A stretch of 52,006 bases of DNA from Pseudoalteromonas aurantia. GTDB lineage: Bacteria > Pseudomonadota > Gammaproteobacteria > Enterobacterales > Alteromonadaceae. Of this stretch, positions 24,617-32,713 are shown piece after piece (within the stretch, counting starts at the first letter, position 1; each line of letters opens with the position of its first letter). A program made the position numbers and the translations under genes. The notes beneath the pieces were generated by a model that had not been told where the DNA came from, did not search any database, and saw only the letters and a list, made by a program, of their open reading frames with translations. The DNA lies in NCBI RefSeq assembly GCF_005886875.1, contig NZ_PNBY01000048.1:1-52006 (forward strand), written 5' to 3'.

Positions 24617-25597
24617 CTAGATAACTTGATTCGTCAATGTGGCCCCTATGTTAACTTCATAGAGGTTACTGATGGTTACTTGAGCTATTTGGCTGAGCGC
24701 TTCTTGAGTAAAGAACCCTTGGTGACCAGTTATGAGTACATTAGGAAAACTAACTAAGCGGGTAAAAATGTCATCTTGAATTATTTCTGAACTACGGTCT
24801 TTGAAGAAAAGCTCAGACTCTTGCTCATAAACATCGAGCCCTAAATAACCAATTTTGCGACTTTTTAGTGCCTCAATACAGGCCTTACTATCAATCAGTG
24901 CTCCTCGGCTGGTATTTATTAACATCACACCGGATTTCATTTTGCTAAAAGCGTGTGCATCCAACAAGTGAAACGTGGCGTCGTTTAAAGGACAATGCAG
25001 GCTGATAATATCACTTTGGGCAAGAAGCATGTCGAATGTAACTTTGGTATAACTTCCTTCCCCAATATTTGGATCGAACACCAATACGTTTGCCCCAAAG
25101 CCATTTAATATTGAGATCAGTGCTTGGCCTATTTTACCTGCGCCAATAATGCCAACGGTTTTATTGTGCAGGTTAAAGCCTAATAAGCCATTGAGATCAA
25201 AATTGTCTTCTCTCACACGGTTATAAGCTTTATGTGTTTGACGGCTTAACGTGAGTATAAGTGCAATACAATGCTCAGCGACAGCTTCAGGGCTATAGGC
25301 GGGGACTCTGACAACTTTAATATTGAGAGCGTTTGCAGTGTGGATGTCGACGTTATTAAATCCGGCGCACCTTAGCGCAACTAAACCTACCCCAAAGTTC
25401 GCGAGTTGGCTCAGGATCTGTTCACCAACATCATCATTTACAAAGACACAGACCGCATCAAAACCTTCACACAAAGACACTGTTCGTTCAGACAAAGACT
25501 CACTAAAATAGGTAAGTTCTAAACTTGGGTAAGATGATAGCGCGGTATCAAAAAATGGCTTTTCATAATTTTGCGAACTGAATAGGGCGATCTTCAT
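24617..25597 (-). CDS. ldhA: D-lactate dehydrogenase (fermentative)
   Basis: 326 residues of the D-2-hydroxyacid dehydrogenase family, closely patterned on E. coli LdhA. Seen: VFVNDD and LRCAGFNNVD (substrate side), GAGKIG at 152-157 (NAD), the catalytic triad R231 (NTSRGALID), E260 (VYEQE) and H292 (TGHQGF), and the LdhA-typical FFKDRSSEIIQDDIF. It reduces pyruvate to D-lactate with NADH in the cytoplasm. The first 35 bp overlap the 3' end of the glutathione peroxidase gene on the same strand, so it is probably co-transcribed with and reinitiated from that gene. Confidence 0.92.
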   Translation of the reverse strand: MKIALFSSQNYEKPFFDTALSSYPSLELTYFSESLSERTVSLCEGFDAVCVFVNDDVGEQILSQLANFGVGLVALRCAGFNNVDIHTANALNIKVVRVPAYSPEAVAEHCIALILTLSRQTHKAYNRVREDNFDLNGLLGFNLHNKTVGIIGAGKIGQALISILNGFGANVLVFDPNIGEGSYTKVTFDMLLAQSDIISLHCPLNDATFHLLDAHAFSKMKSGVMLINTSRGALIDSKACIEALKSRKIGYLGLDVYEQESELFFKDRSSEIIQDDIFTRLVSFPNVLITGHQGFFTQEALSQIAQVTISNLYEVNIGATLTNQVI

Positions 25598-26078
25598 TAT
25601 ATAAATAGCTCTCTATAACCGGTTTTAGGGTTTCTGGTTTGGTGCGAGGGGCATATCTTGAGACGAGCTCACCTTCAGAGTTTACTAAGAACTTAGTAAA
25701 GTTCCACTTAATTGCGCGGTTTTGTGCGATGCCTCGCGTGTTCGATTTTAAATAATTAAACAATGGATGGGCATCGGGTCCGTTGACTTGGACTTTGTTA
25801 CAAACAAGGAAGCTCAGGTCAAAATGACTGTTGTAAAACTCTTTTAGCATCGCATCTTCTAATGGTTCATTACGACCAAATTGATTACAGGGAAATGCTA
25901 AGATTTCAAGGCCTAATGGCTTATATTTTTTGTAAATTCTTTCTAAAGCACTGAGTTGACCAGCAAAGCTACATTTACTTGCTATGTTTGTGATCAAAAC
26001 AGGGTTACCTGCCAATTGCTTAAGTGAAAGTGTTTCGCCATTTAGCAACTGAACGCTGTATCGATGAATTGTTTCCAT
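25563..26078 (-). CDS. Glutathione peroxidase family protein (BtuE-like)
   Basis: 171 residues from the ATG at 26078. AAGGAG lies 10 bases before this ATG and only 1 base before the alternative ATG at 26087, so the inner start is preferred. The catalytic tetrad is visible: Cys36 in NIASKCSFAGQ (cysteine, not selenocysteine), Gln in FPCNQFGRNEP, Trp in IKWNFTKFLV and the following Asn. It reduces peroxides using thioredoxin or glutathione. The reading frame ends 35 bp inside ldhA. The last dozen residues (after VIESYLYNE) extend slightly past the usual family end, possibly because of this overlap. Confidence 0.9.
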   Translation of the reverse strand: METIHRYSVQLLNGETLSLKQLAGNPVLITNIASKCSFAGQLSALERIYKKYKPLGLEILAFPCNQFGRNEPLEDAMLKEFYNSHFDLSFLVCNKVQVNGPDAHPLFNYLKSNTRGIAQNRAIKWNFTKFLVNSEGELVSRYAPRTKPETLKPVIESYLYNEDRPIQFAKL

Positions 26079-26217
26079 TTTACGCATACTCCTTCACGGG
26101 CATGTTGTAAATTAGTGTTTTTAATACCTAATTTGTGTTTTAAATTTGCTATACGCCAATTGATTGGGGTATAAAATCTCCATTGTTAATACCATATCAG
26201 CGAAATAGGACAGAATT

Positions 26218-27105
26218 ATGTCAATCAAAGTGGCATTTATCGGATTAGGGGTAATGGGTTATCCAATGTCTGGGCATTTGGCCCAAGCAGGGTATGACGT
26301 AACGGTGTATAACCGAACAACACAAAAAGCACAAACATGGGTTGAACAGCATGGAGGCAACTATGCAGAAACACCGAGACAAGCGGCAATCGGTGCACAG
26401 TTTGTTTTTATGTGTGTAGGTAATGATGACGACCTTAGATCTGTTGTGTATGGCGATGAAGGCGTTTTAGCGGGTATGGCAGCAGACTCTATCTTAGTGG
26501 ATCATACAACAACCTCAGCTAAAGTGGCGCGCGAAGTCGCTGTGAATGCAAAAAAATCAGGTGTTCACTTTATTGATGCACCAGTGTCAGGTGGTCAAGC
26601 AGGTGCTGAAAATGGGGTGTTAACGGTGATGGCAGGTGGTGAGCAAACCTGTTTTGATAAAGCGCAACCAATCATGGCTGCATTTAGCCGTTTTAGTCAA
26701 TTACTTGGTGAAGTGGGGAGTGGTCAAACGTGCAAAATGGTCAATCAAATTTGTATTGCTGGTGTGGTACAGGGATTGGCTGAAGGTTTGCACTTTGCTA
26801 AACAAGCGGGACTTGATGCTGAAAAGGTTGTTGAAACCATTTCTAAAGGGGCCGCAGGGTCTTGGCAAATGGAAAACCGTTATAAAACCATGAGTGCGGG
26901 TGAATACGAATTTGGTTTTGCGGTTGATTGGATGCGCAAAGACCTAGGTATTGCGCTTGATGAAGCGCGCAGCAATGGTGCGACATTACCGGTAACTGCA
27001 TTGGTTGATCAGTATTACGCAGATGTGCAAGCATTAGGGGGCGGGCGTTTTGATACATCAAGTCTGCTGGCTAGGTTAGATGCTATCCATAATAAAAATG
27101 GTTAA
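26218..27105 (+). CDS. NAD(P)-dependent beta-hydroxyacid dehydrogenase (3-hydroxyisobutyrate dehydrogenase family)
   Basis: 295 residues. Seen: nucleotide-binding GLGVMGYPM at 9-17, the substrate block FIDAPVSGGQAGAENG at 118-133, the catalytic Lys in GQTCKMVNQ (K173), and a C-terminal helical domain with DWMRKDLGIALDEA. These fit the 3-hydroxyisobutyrate / tartronate-semialdehyde / GLYR1 reductase family, which oxidises or reduces small beta-hydroxyacids. The exact substrate (3-hydroxyisobutyrate, succinic semialdehyde or similar) cannot be set, since no valine-catabolic or glyoxylate genes lie nearby. Single gene, convergent with the DUF4105 gene. Confidence 0.85.
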   Translation: MSIKVAFIGLGVMGYPMSGHLAQAGYDVTVYNRTTQKAQTWVEQHGGNYAETPRQAAIGAQFVFMCVGNDDDLRSVVYGDEGVLAGMAADSILVDHTTTSAKVAREVAVNAKKSGVHFIDAPVSGGQAGAENGVLTVMAGGEQTCFDKAQPIMAAFSRFSQLLGEVGSGQTCKMVNQICIAGVVQGLAEGLHFAKQAGLDAEKVVETISKGAAGSWQMENRYKTMSAGEYEFGFAVDWMRKDLGIALDEARSNGATLPVTALVDQYYADVQALGGGRFDTSSLLARLDAIHNKNG

Positions 27106-27120
27106 GCTCGAGTAATAAAT

Positions 27121-27154
27121 AAGGTAACAGAGTAGCTTGACACTTTGTTACCTT
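27121..27154. terminator. Hairpin between convergent genes
   Basis: AAGGTAACA (27121-27129) and TGTTACCTT (27146-27154) form a 9-bp stem around 16 bases, between the dehydrogenase and the oppositely oriented DUF4105 gene. No clear T-run. Plausible bidirectional terminator. Confidence 0.4.
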
Positions 27155-27177
27155 ACTCCTAATTTGCGTTGATTATG

Positions 27178-28983
27178 TTAGCCCCAATAATAATTAAACA
27201 CGAGTTGCACTTCATTATGGTTTTGCTGTTTAAAGATGAGCCTTAAATCATTGTTATCGTTTAATTGAAAAGAAGCTTCAAAATTTAATATAGGGTCTGA
27301 ATTAAAGTCAGACTTAACAGAACTTCGAAAAGCCAGTTTGTCAGATACTCGACTGAGTATACCTAATTCAATACCAGGTATAACACGCCAATTATGTTCA
27401 TTCTTTCCTATCTCTACGTTGGCAAGTGCGTATATTATACTCGAGGTTTTAACGCGCTTTGAATAACCACCACCTGTGCTTAACCCACCAAAATAGCATG
27501 AATGACAATCGAGATAGGATCTTTGAAAGCCAACGTTTAGCTGCCAAGCCCAATTACCATCAGGGAGAGTTTCTGCATAGCTAGGGTTGAAGGACTCCAA
27601 ATCAATAATGTCTAGTTTTCGCACTTTAAGTTGGCTCTTGTTGTTCACTTCAAGCTCAATGTCAATCATTTCTAAATTAGAAAACTTTACACGGGCAGTA
27701 TCTGGATTTAAAGCATCAAAATAAGTCAGCCGAAATCCGAGTGTAGCAGCATTGATATCATGACTAGACAAAACACCAGCGCTAAGCTTGGAAGCGTTTT
27801 GTGCTGTGTGGGGGGCTGATACATTTGGCTTAATGCTATTAGACGGTGTTGTCAGGCCAATGGGCAACTTAAAACGGTAGTTGATAAGTTTTTTCTTTAA
27901 ACTTTGATGAAACTCAATACCCTCTTGTTCGGTGATTTTTAATTGGACGAATGACATTAAGGTTTCAAGTACATGCTTTTTTTGTTCGATTGTAAGCAAT
28001 TCATATTTATCATCCTCAAACAAAGCAGGCTGCGTATATAGTTGGCCCACTAACTCTTTCAATGGTTCAGAAAGTAGGGTGTAGCTGCGATGGAACTCAC
28101 TGCTTTTTGAAGGCGTATATTTGATCTCTCTAACGAGGGGGTGGTTCTGATAACGTGCGCTAGATAATTTCTTAAAAATAGTACTCGGAATAACCCAAGG
28201 CGTAAGATTATGAGTCAGTGTTTTACCAGTCACGACTTCAATGACTTTGGCGATATGATAAGCACAATTTTCGTCGATAAAATAATAATCAAATCGTTGC
28301 TCTATGAGCTCCCAAACATGCTCTAAAAGAAATTTAGTTTCGCTTTCTGATAATGATAATTCATATTCCCACAGGTCTCGCAGTTCGGTTGATGCATAAT
28401 TATGGTGATGAGTGTAAAAGAGTTGGTCGCTAAAGCCTGCTGAGTAGCCACCGAATATGCCTTTGACTATGTAAGAAACACCATTCTCTTGTTCAGGAAC
28501 CAATGCGCCGTAATTAATACTGTGATCGAGTAAGTGTGTACCATATGTGTTTGATTTATTGAATTTCAATAGCATATGGCCATACAGAGAAGCAGGGTTG
28601 CTCATATAACCAGACGCGAAAACTAAGCTGACTGAATCGACACTTTCCGCTTTTTTCCAAGTTTCAAATTTATTACAAATAGGTTTTTTAGGTAGTTTAA
28701 TCCCTTGAGATTTGAGCCACCTAGTACGAGCTGGGAATTTACATTGTAGGTTAGGGTTGCGAGACAAGTTATGTATCGTGAGGGATAACTCTCGACGCGC
28801 GGAAACATCACCTGCCGAAAAATAGAACCCATCTGACTTGATATAAAACGTGTCACTCTCGGTATTATAGTGCAGTAGCCTTAGCCATTGTTCATGGTGT
28901 GATAAGGCGTCAAGATCATATGCTTTAGTTGTGATACTAAGCAAAAGAAAGAATATAGCAGTGAATAAGTGGGTAAAGTTCAT
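27178..28983 (-). CDS. DUF4105 (Lnb N-terminal-like periplasmic) protein
   Basis: 601 residues with a signal peptide (MNFTHLFTAIFFLLLSITTKA). The middle carries the DUF4105 core: SLVFASGYMSNPASLYGHMLLKF, then YYFIDENCAYHIAKVIEVVTGK. The His and Cys of these blocks recall an NlpC/P60-like papain fold, but catalysis is unproven. The last ~200 residues alternate short beta-strands (NWAWQLNVGFQRSYLDC, GGLSTGGGYSK, LRLIFKQQNHNEVQLVFNYYWG) and end in an aromatic-Gly pattern, suggesting an outer-membrane beta-barrel-like end. It lies 40 bases downstream of the DUF3015 gene on the same strand, behind a terminator-like hairpin. Function unknown; envelope role inferred. Confidence 0.75.
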   Translation of the reverse strand: MNFTHLFTAIFFLLLSITTKAYDLDALSHHEQWLRLLHYNTESDTFYIKSDGFYFSAGDVSARRELSLTIHNLSRNPNLQCKFPARTRWLKSQGIKLPKKPICNKFETWKKAESVDSVSLVFASGYMSNPASLYGHMLLKFNKSNTYGTHLLDHSINYGALVPEQENGVSYIVKGIFGGYSAGFSDQLFYTHHHNYASTELRDLWEYELSLSESETKFLLEHVWELIEQRFDYYFIDENCAYHIAKVIEVVTGKTLTHNLTPWVIPSTIFKKLSSARYQNHPLVREIKYTPSKSSEFHRSYTLLSEPLKELVGQLYTQPALFEDDKYELLTIEQKKHVLETLMSFVQLKITEQEGIEFHQSLKKKLINYRFKLPIGLTTPSNSIKPNVSAPHTAQNASKLSAGVLSSHDINAATLGFRLTYFDALNPDTARVKFSNLEMIDIELEVNNKSQLKVRKLDIIDLESFNPSYAETLPDGNWAWQLNVGFQRSYLDCHSCYFGGLSTGGGYSKRVKTSSIIYALANVEIGKNEHNWRVIPGIELGILSRVSDKLAFRSSVKSDFNSDPILNFEASFQLNDNNDLRLIFKQQNHNEVQLVFNYYWG

Positions 28984-28991
28984 ATTGGAAA

Positions 28992-29016
28992 ATAAACGGG
29001 CTTAAAGCCCGTTTAT
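28992..29016 (-). terminator. Attenuator/terminator between DUF3015 and DUF4105 genes
   Basis: ATAAACGGGCT (28992-29002) and AGCCCGTTTAT (29006-29016) make a perfect 11-bp stem with a 3-base loop. On the minus strand it is followed by TTTTCC. It ends the DUF3015 transcript or lets only part through to DUF4105. Confidence 0.65.
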
Positions 29017-29023
29017 CTAATAA

Positions 29024-29485
29024 TTAGCTAGCGCTGCACTGACGAGTAAAGTCAGTTGCAATGTTTTGCTCAACTAAGTTATACAGGCCTTCTGCAGTGC
29101 GAGTTGCTTGCTGTGCAAAATCACCGCGAACGGCAGCAACGATTTGTGAGTGTGATGCAATGTCACAACCACGTACTGATAGCATTGCTGAGATATACTC
29201 ACCTTCACCCTGAGCAATCTCTTGTTCTAATGATGGGTAAGTTTGCTTGATAAACATTGCTGTTTTTACATTTGTACCACTACAATCTTCAGCTGAAGAG
29301 ATCTTGGTAGAAATAGCGGTTGTACCTAAATCCCAAATGATGTTTGAAACTGCAGCTGCCGCTCCGTTATTAGGAAATACCATCGCGCCGATACCACAGT
29401 CCTGCCAAGGGTTTACTTGATTAGCTTGGGCTGACTGAGAGGTGACTGTACCTAGGACCGCGATTGCAAGGAAACGTTTTATCAT
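29024..29485 (-). CDS. DUF3015 family exported protein
   Basis: 153 residues with a signal peptide ending near SAQA. The mature start NQVNPWQDCGIGAMVFPNNGAAAAVSNIIWDLGTTA is the DUF3015 signature, and the four Cys (DCGIG, AEDCSG, RGCDIA and RQCSAS) are positioned to form disulfides in the periplasm. Role unknown. It is the upstream member of a pair with the DUF4105 protein, separated by a strong hairpin, so it is likely made in larger amount. A TATAAA-like AT-rich region lies upstream. Confidence 0.8.
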   Translation of the reverse strand: MIKRFLAIAVLGTVTSQSAQANQVNPWQDCGIGAMVFPNNGAAAAVSNIIWDLGTTAISTKISSAEDCSGTNVKTAMFIKQTYPSLEQEIAQGEGEYISAMLSVRGCDIASHSQIVAAVRGDFAQQATRTAEGLYNLVEQNIATDFTRQCSAS

Positions 29486-29740
29486 TTTTATATCTCTTCA
29501 AATATTAAGTATAATTTACAAATGCGGCATGATAATTTGTCTCTTTTAAATATACAAGAAATAAAAACTTTAAATTAATAAGCATAATTTTAAAGGAAGT
29601 ACTTGTCATCAGAGTAAAGAAAAAGATTATGGAATAATGATTGAACTTATATGAGCTTTTTCATTTTAAAAATATTAATAACAGGTATTTGAAAGAAATA
29701 TTATGGGTAGGTCGCCCGCAATATCTCTATGCTAGTGTGC

Positions 29741-30711
29741 TTATACTTCAAATCCTGACATAAATCGATTGAGCTCATTTGTCTGATGATACAGGCCATT
29801 ACTAGATGAGTTAGCACTTTCTACCAAAGATGTGTTTTTCTGAATAATATTATCCATCTGCTTTATGGCGACATTAATTTGACCAATGCTATTTGACTGC
29901 TCAGTACTTGCAAGTGCGATATTACTCATGAATTTCGATAATTATTTATACTATCAACGATGTCGCTGAGGGTTTGACCTGATTCAGTGACAAGCTGAAA
30001 ACCGTGGTCAACTTTAATTGTGCTATCATTTAATAATGCTGATATTTCTTTTGATGCATTGGCACTGCGTTGTGCCAGTTCTCGCACTTTTACTGCGACA
30101 ACCGCAAACTCTCTGCCGGACTCACCGGCACACACAGCTTCAACTGCGGCATTCAATGCCAATAAATTAGTTTGAAAAGCAATGTCGTTTATCACTTCGA
30201 TAATATTCGATATCTCACTGGAGCTGTTACTTATTTCCTTCATAGCACTCACTGTAGAATGGACAAGTTCACCACCTTGCTGTGCTTGTTTATCGGCTTT
30301 ATTAGCCAGAGAACTCGCAGAGTGAGCATCTTTTGAGTTGACTGTAACTGTATCGGTTATATCGTTCATGGATGCGGTTGTTTGTTATATAGAAGCAGCT
30401 TGTGACTCAGTTCTTTCACTTAAGTCATTCATCCCAGACTTTATACTACTGGCTGAGTTATTTATTGTGTTAGCTGTGATGCGGATCCGACTGACCATTT
30501 TGGCATAAATGATCCCTCCTTACTGTGAAGTGAGCATAACGGGCGCTGCGGCATTATCCAGAGCTTGCTTTGTTCTGTTATTCTCCAGGGCTTGAACTTT
30601 TTGCAGCGCCATTTTTTGTTTGAGATCTTCAGTCATGTTGAGCAAGTTTTGTTGCATAGTCGCGAGGTTTGCTAACAGCAAACCAAGCTCATCTTTTTTA
30701 TGCCCCAAATA
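29741..30711 (-). pseudogene. Decayed methyl-accepting chemotaxis protein
   Basis: Three collinear fragments on the minus strand match one chemoreceptor. 30711-30520 encodes the HAMP tail (HKKDELGLLLANLATMQQNL) and the linker ENNRTKQALDNAAAPVM. After a TAA it runs in the same frame (SSIKSGMNDLSERTESQAASI) to a second TAA at 30385-30387, where the family has Glu. It then continues as the signalling hairpin ([16 protein letters not shown]) to 29926. A frameshift near 29930-29945 leads to the last part (STEQSNSIGQINVAIKQMD), ending at 29741. The periplasmic sensor and a PAS-like stretch are missing. The most conserved tip is also mutated ([21 protein letters not shown]). It cannot make a working receptor. 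Confidence 0.88.
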
Positions 30712-30713
30712 AA

Positions 30714-32540
30714 TTATAACGTTTTCATATACTCGACTAATTGCCATTTTTGAATATCAGTCAGGGCTGTGCCGTAGTCATGCCCAAGGTTAGAGTTGCC
30801 TTTTTGCGGTTGTCCGTTCTTATCATTGACCCGAAATAAGTTTAAACCTGTATGTGTCTCGTATCCTACATTAACAGGATCGAATTCACGGCTTCCAACC
30901 CAGAACTCAGCTAAGCGCTTTTCAGGTATTTGTAATAGCTCCCATAAATTTGCAACAGATCCGTTGTGTAAATAAGGCGCTGTCGCCCAAATGCCATTGA
31001 GAGGCCTACCTTTGTAAACACCATTGTCTAGTGTGCCATCTTGACAGTCAGTCTCAATAACCTGCGCTTTTTTATTGCGCGCAGCCAAGTGTTCGGATAT
31101 TAACTGTTTAAATTCTGCTAGCCCACTGATTTTCTTGCCGTCGTCAGTTGTACGCTCTGCAATATTACCGGCTTTAAGTGCGAGTGGAATATCTTTGAGC
31201 ACTAGACCTACTACACCATTCACTGGAATATCAATGGCATTGTCTATTTCATCGAATTTATCGCCAATCAAGATACGTTCTTTGGTTCCCTCTAGAATAA
31301 GAGTTTTTGCCATATGACAAGACGCATTGTATGCTGTGACTGGATCGGTTTTAAGCTCAGAAATTGGCGTTTGGTTTGCGATGTATCTTTTTAACTCATC
31401 TTCTCGTGGGATCACCTGGTGGCAACTAGCACACTGTGCTTCATAGAGAACGGCACCTTTGGCTGCTTTGTCATTGTCTATGGCAGGAAAGTAATCTAAT
31501 GGCCATTGTGGCGAGCGAAGGGTTTTAACCCAAGACTCTAAATATCCTAAGCCCATAATATCAACCGTTGATGAGTAGCGTACTTTCTTGCCCCATAAAC
31601 GCTGCCAAAAGGGCGCTTCTTTGATCTCTAAACTGCCAAAGACTCCGACAACTTCACCGATGTTACGTACTAGCGGGCCAATTATGGGGGTATTAGGTGC
31701 TGAGGCATTCCATTGAACAACATCAGATTGGTGTGTTCCCCATAGAAATGGATAAGACACCGGACCTGTTGGCGTATTTTTGTTACTTAACTCATGCAAC
31801 GCAAACGCGGTGCCTGCATTTTGTATATTACCAAATGCGTCTAACCGAGCATAGCTGGTGAAGTCTTCAGGGTAACCAGGAGGAAGTTGATTCACATTTT
31901 GTCTGTTAGTAGAGGCGAGCGCCACGTTTTGTAAGCGATGTTTTAGCTTAGTGATGGCGCTAACGGTGCTATTTTTTCCTAATACATTTATAGCAAAGCG
32001 TTGAAACTTGACATCGTCTGCTAATGTTTTATCCATGGCCTCTATGAGCTTTTTAAAGAAAAGTACAAAGTTACCTAAAGTCGGTGCGCCTTCAATTAAT
32101 ATTTTTGTGCCTTGGTAGTCTAATTGGTTCGTGTGGCACGCAGCACATGTCATACCGACCCAGTTCTCACCGGTCGTTTGATTACTATGCAGTGCGAAGC
32201 CGATGGGAAGACCACCAGGGTTCGCTTCTGAGGCCGGCATAGGTAGGTAGCGAAGCATTTCCATATGTTCTGAGTGGCGAAATAATTGTTGGCTATCGGC
32301 TTGTTCAAGCCATACAAACCAGTCATAGGGGATGATCTGCGCGCCTTGATTAGTGAACCAAAAATTCTGTCTTGTTTTTTCACTCCAGCCTTGGTCTAGC
32401 CATACTCGCTGAATATCATCCCCCTGTGCAGGGGTAATCTCAGGCGGTGAACTTGCTACTCTAGGTGGCTGTGTGCTACAACCAATGGCTGTGACGAGGC
32501 CAATTAAGCTGAAAGTAATAACCAAGCGTAATTTGCTCAT
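30714..32540 (-). CDS. RoxA-like di-heme cytochrome c lipoprotein
   Basis: 608 residues from the ATG at 32540, with TAAGGA upstream; an ATG 36 bases earlier would add a charged stretch before the signal. A lipobox ends at Cys21, so it is membrane-anchored. Two heme c sites are visible: CAACH at 132-136 and CASCH at 370-374. The blocks ILIEGAPTLGNF, SYPFLWGTHQSDVVQWN and RPLNGIWATAPYLHNGSV match the RoxA/RoxB family of di-heme c-type oxygenases and their uncharacterised relatives related to MauG and cytochrome c peroxidases. RoxA itself cleaves polyisoprene rubber outside the cell. Whether this lipoprotein is an oxygenase, a peroxidase or an electron carrier is open. The remnant chemoreceptor begins at its 3' end. 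Confidence 0.8.
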   Translation of the reverse strand: MSKLRLVITFSLIGLVTAIGCSTQPPRVASSPPEITPAQGDDIQRVWLDQGWSEKTRQNFWFTNQGAQIIPYDWFVWLEQADSQQLFRHSEHMEMLRYLPMPASEANPGGLPIGFALHSNQTTGENWVGMTCAACHTNQLDYQGTKILIEGAPTLGNFVLFFKKLIEAMDKTLADDVKFQRFAINVLGKNSTVSAITKLKHRLQNVALASTNRQNVNQLPPGYPEDFTSYARLDAFGNIQNAGTAFALHELSNKNTPTGPVSYPFLWGTHQSDVVQWNASAPNTPIIGPLVRNIGEVVGVFGSLEIKEAPFWQRLWGKKVRYSSTVDIMGLGYLESWVKTLRSPQWPLDYFPAIDNDKAAKGAVLYEAQCASCHQVIPREDELKRYIANQTPISELKTDPVTAYNASCHMAKTLILEGTKERILIGDKFDEIDNAIDIPVNGVVGLVLKDIPLALKAGNIAERTTDDGKKISGLAEFKQLISEHLAARNKKAQVIETDCQDGTLDNGVYKGRPLNGIWATAPYLHNGSVANLWELLQIPEKRLAEFWVGSREFDPVNVGYETHTGLNLFRVNDKNGQPQKGNSNLGHDYGTALTDIQKWQLVEYMKTL

Positions 32541-32674
32541 TGCGTATTTCCTTACTTGATGAATTTCGCATAGCATAGAAGGCGATACTAAAATAGGCCA
32601 TTACAGTAAATTACAGGGTGTTAACGTTGAGGTACTTAAAAATGAAAAAGGCGCAGCAAGGAGATTTAAGAAAG

Positions 32675-32701
32675 CGCAAGCCAAGCATTACTTGGCTTGC
32701 G
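32675..32701 (-). terminator. Terminator of the ZnuD-like gene
   Basis: CGCAAGCCAAG (32675-32685) and CTTGGCTTGCG (32691-32701) form an 11-bp stem with a 5-base loop, 13 bases past the gene end on the minus strand and followed by CTTTCTT on that strand. Confidence 0.7.
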
Positions 32702-32713
32702 TGTCGCGTTTAT

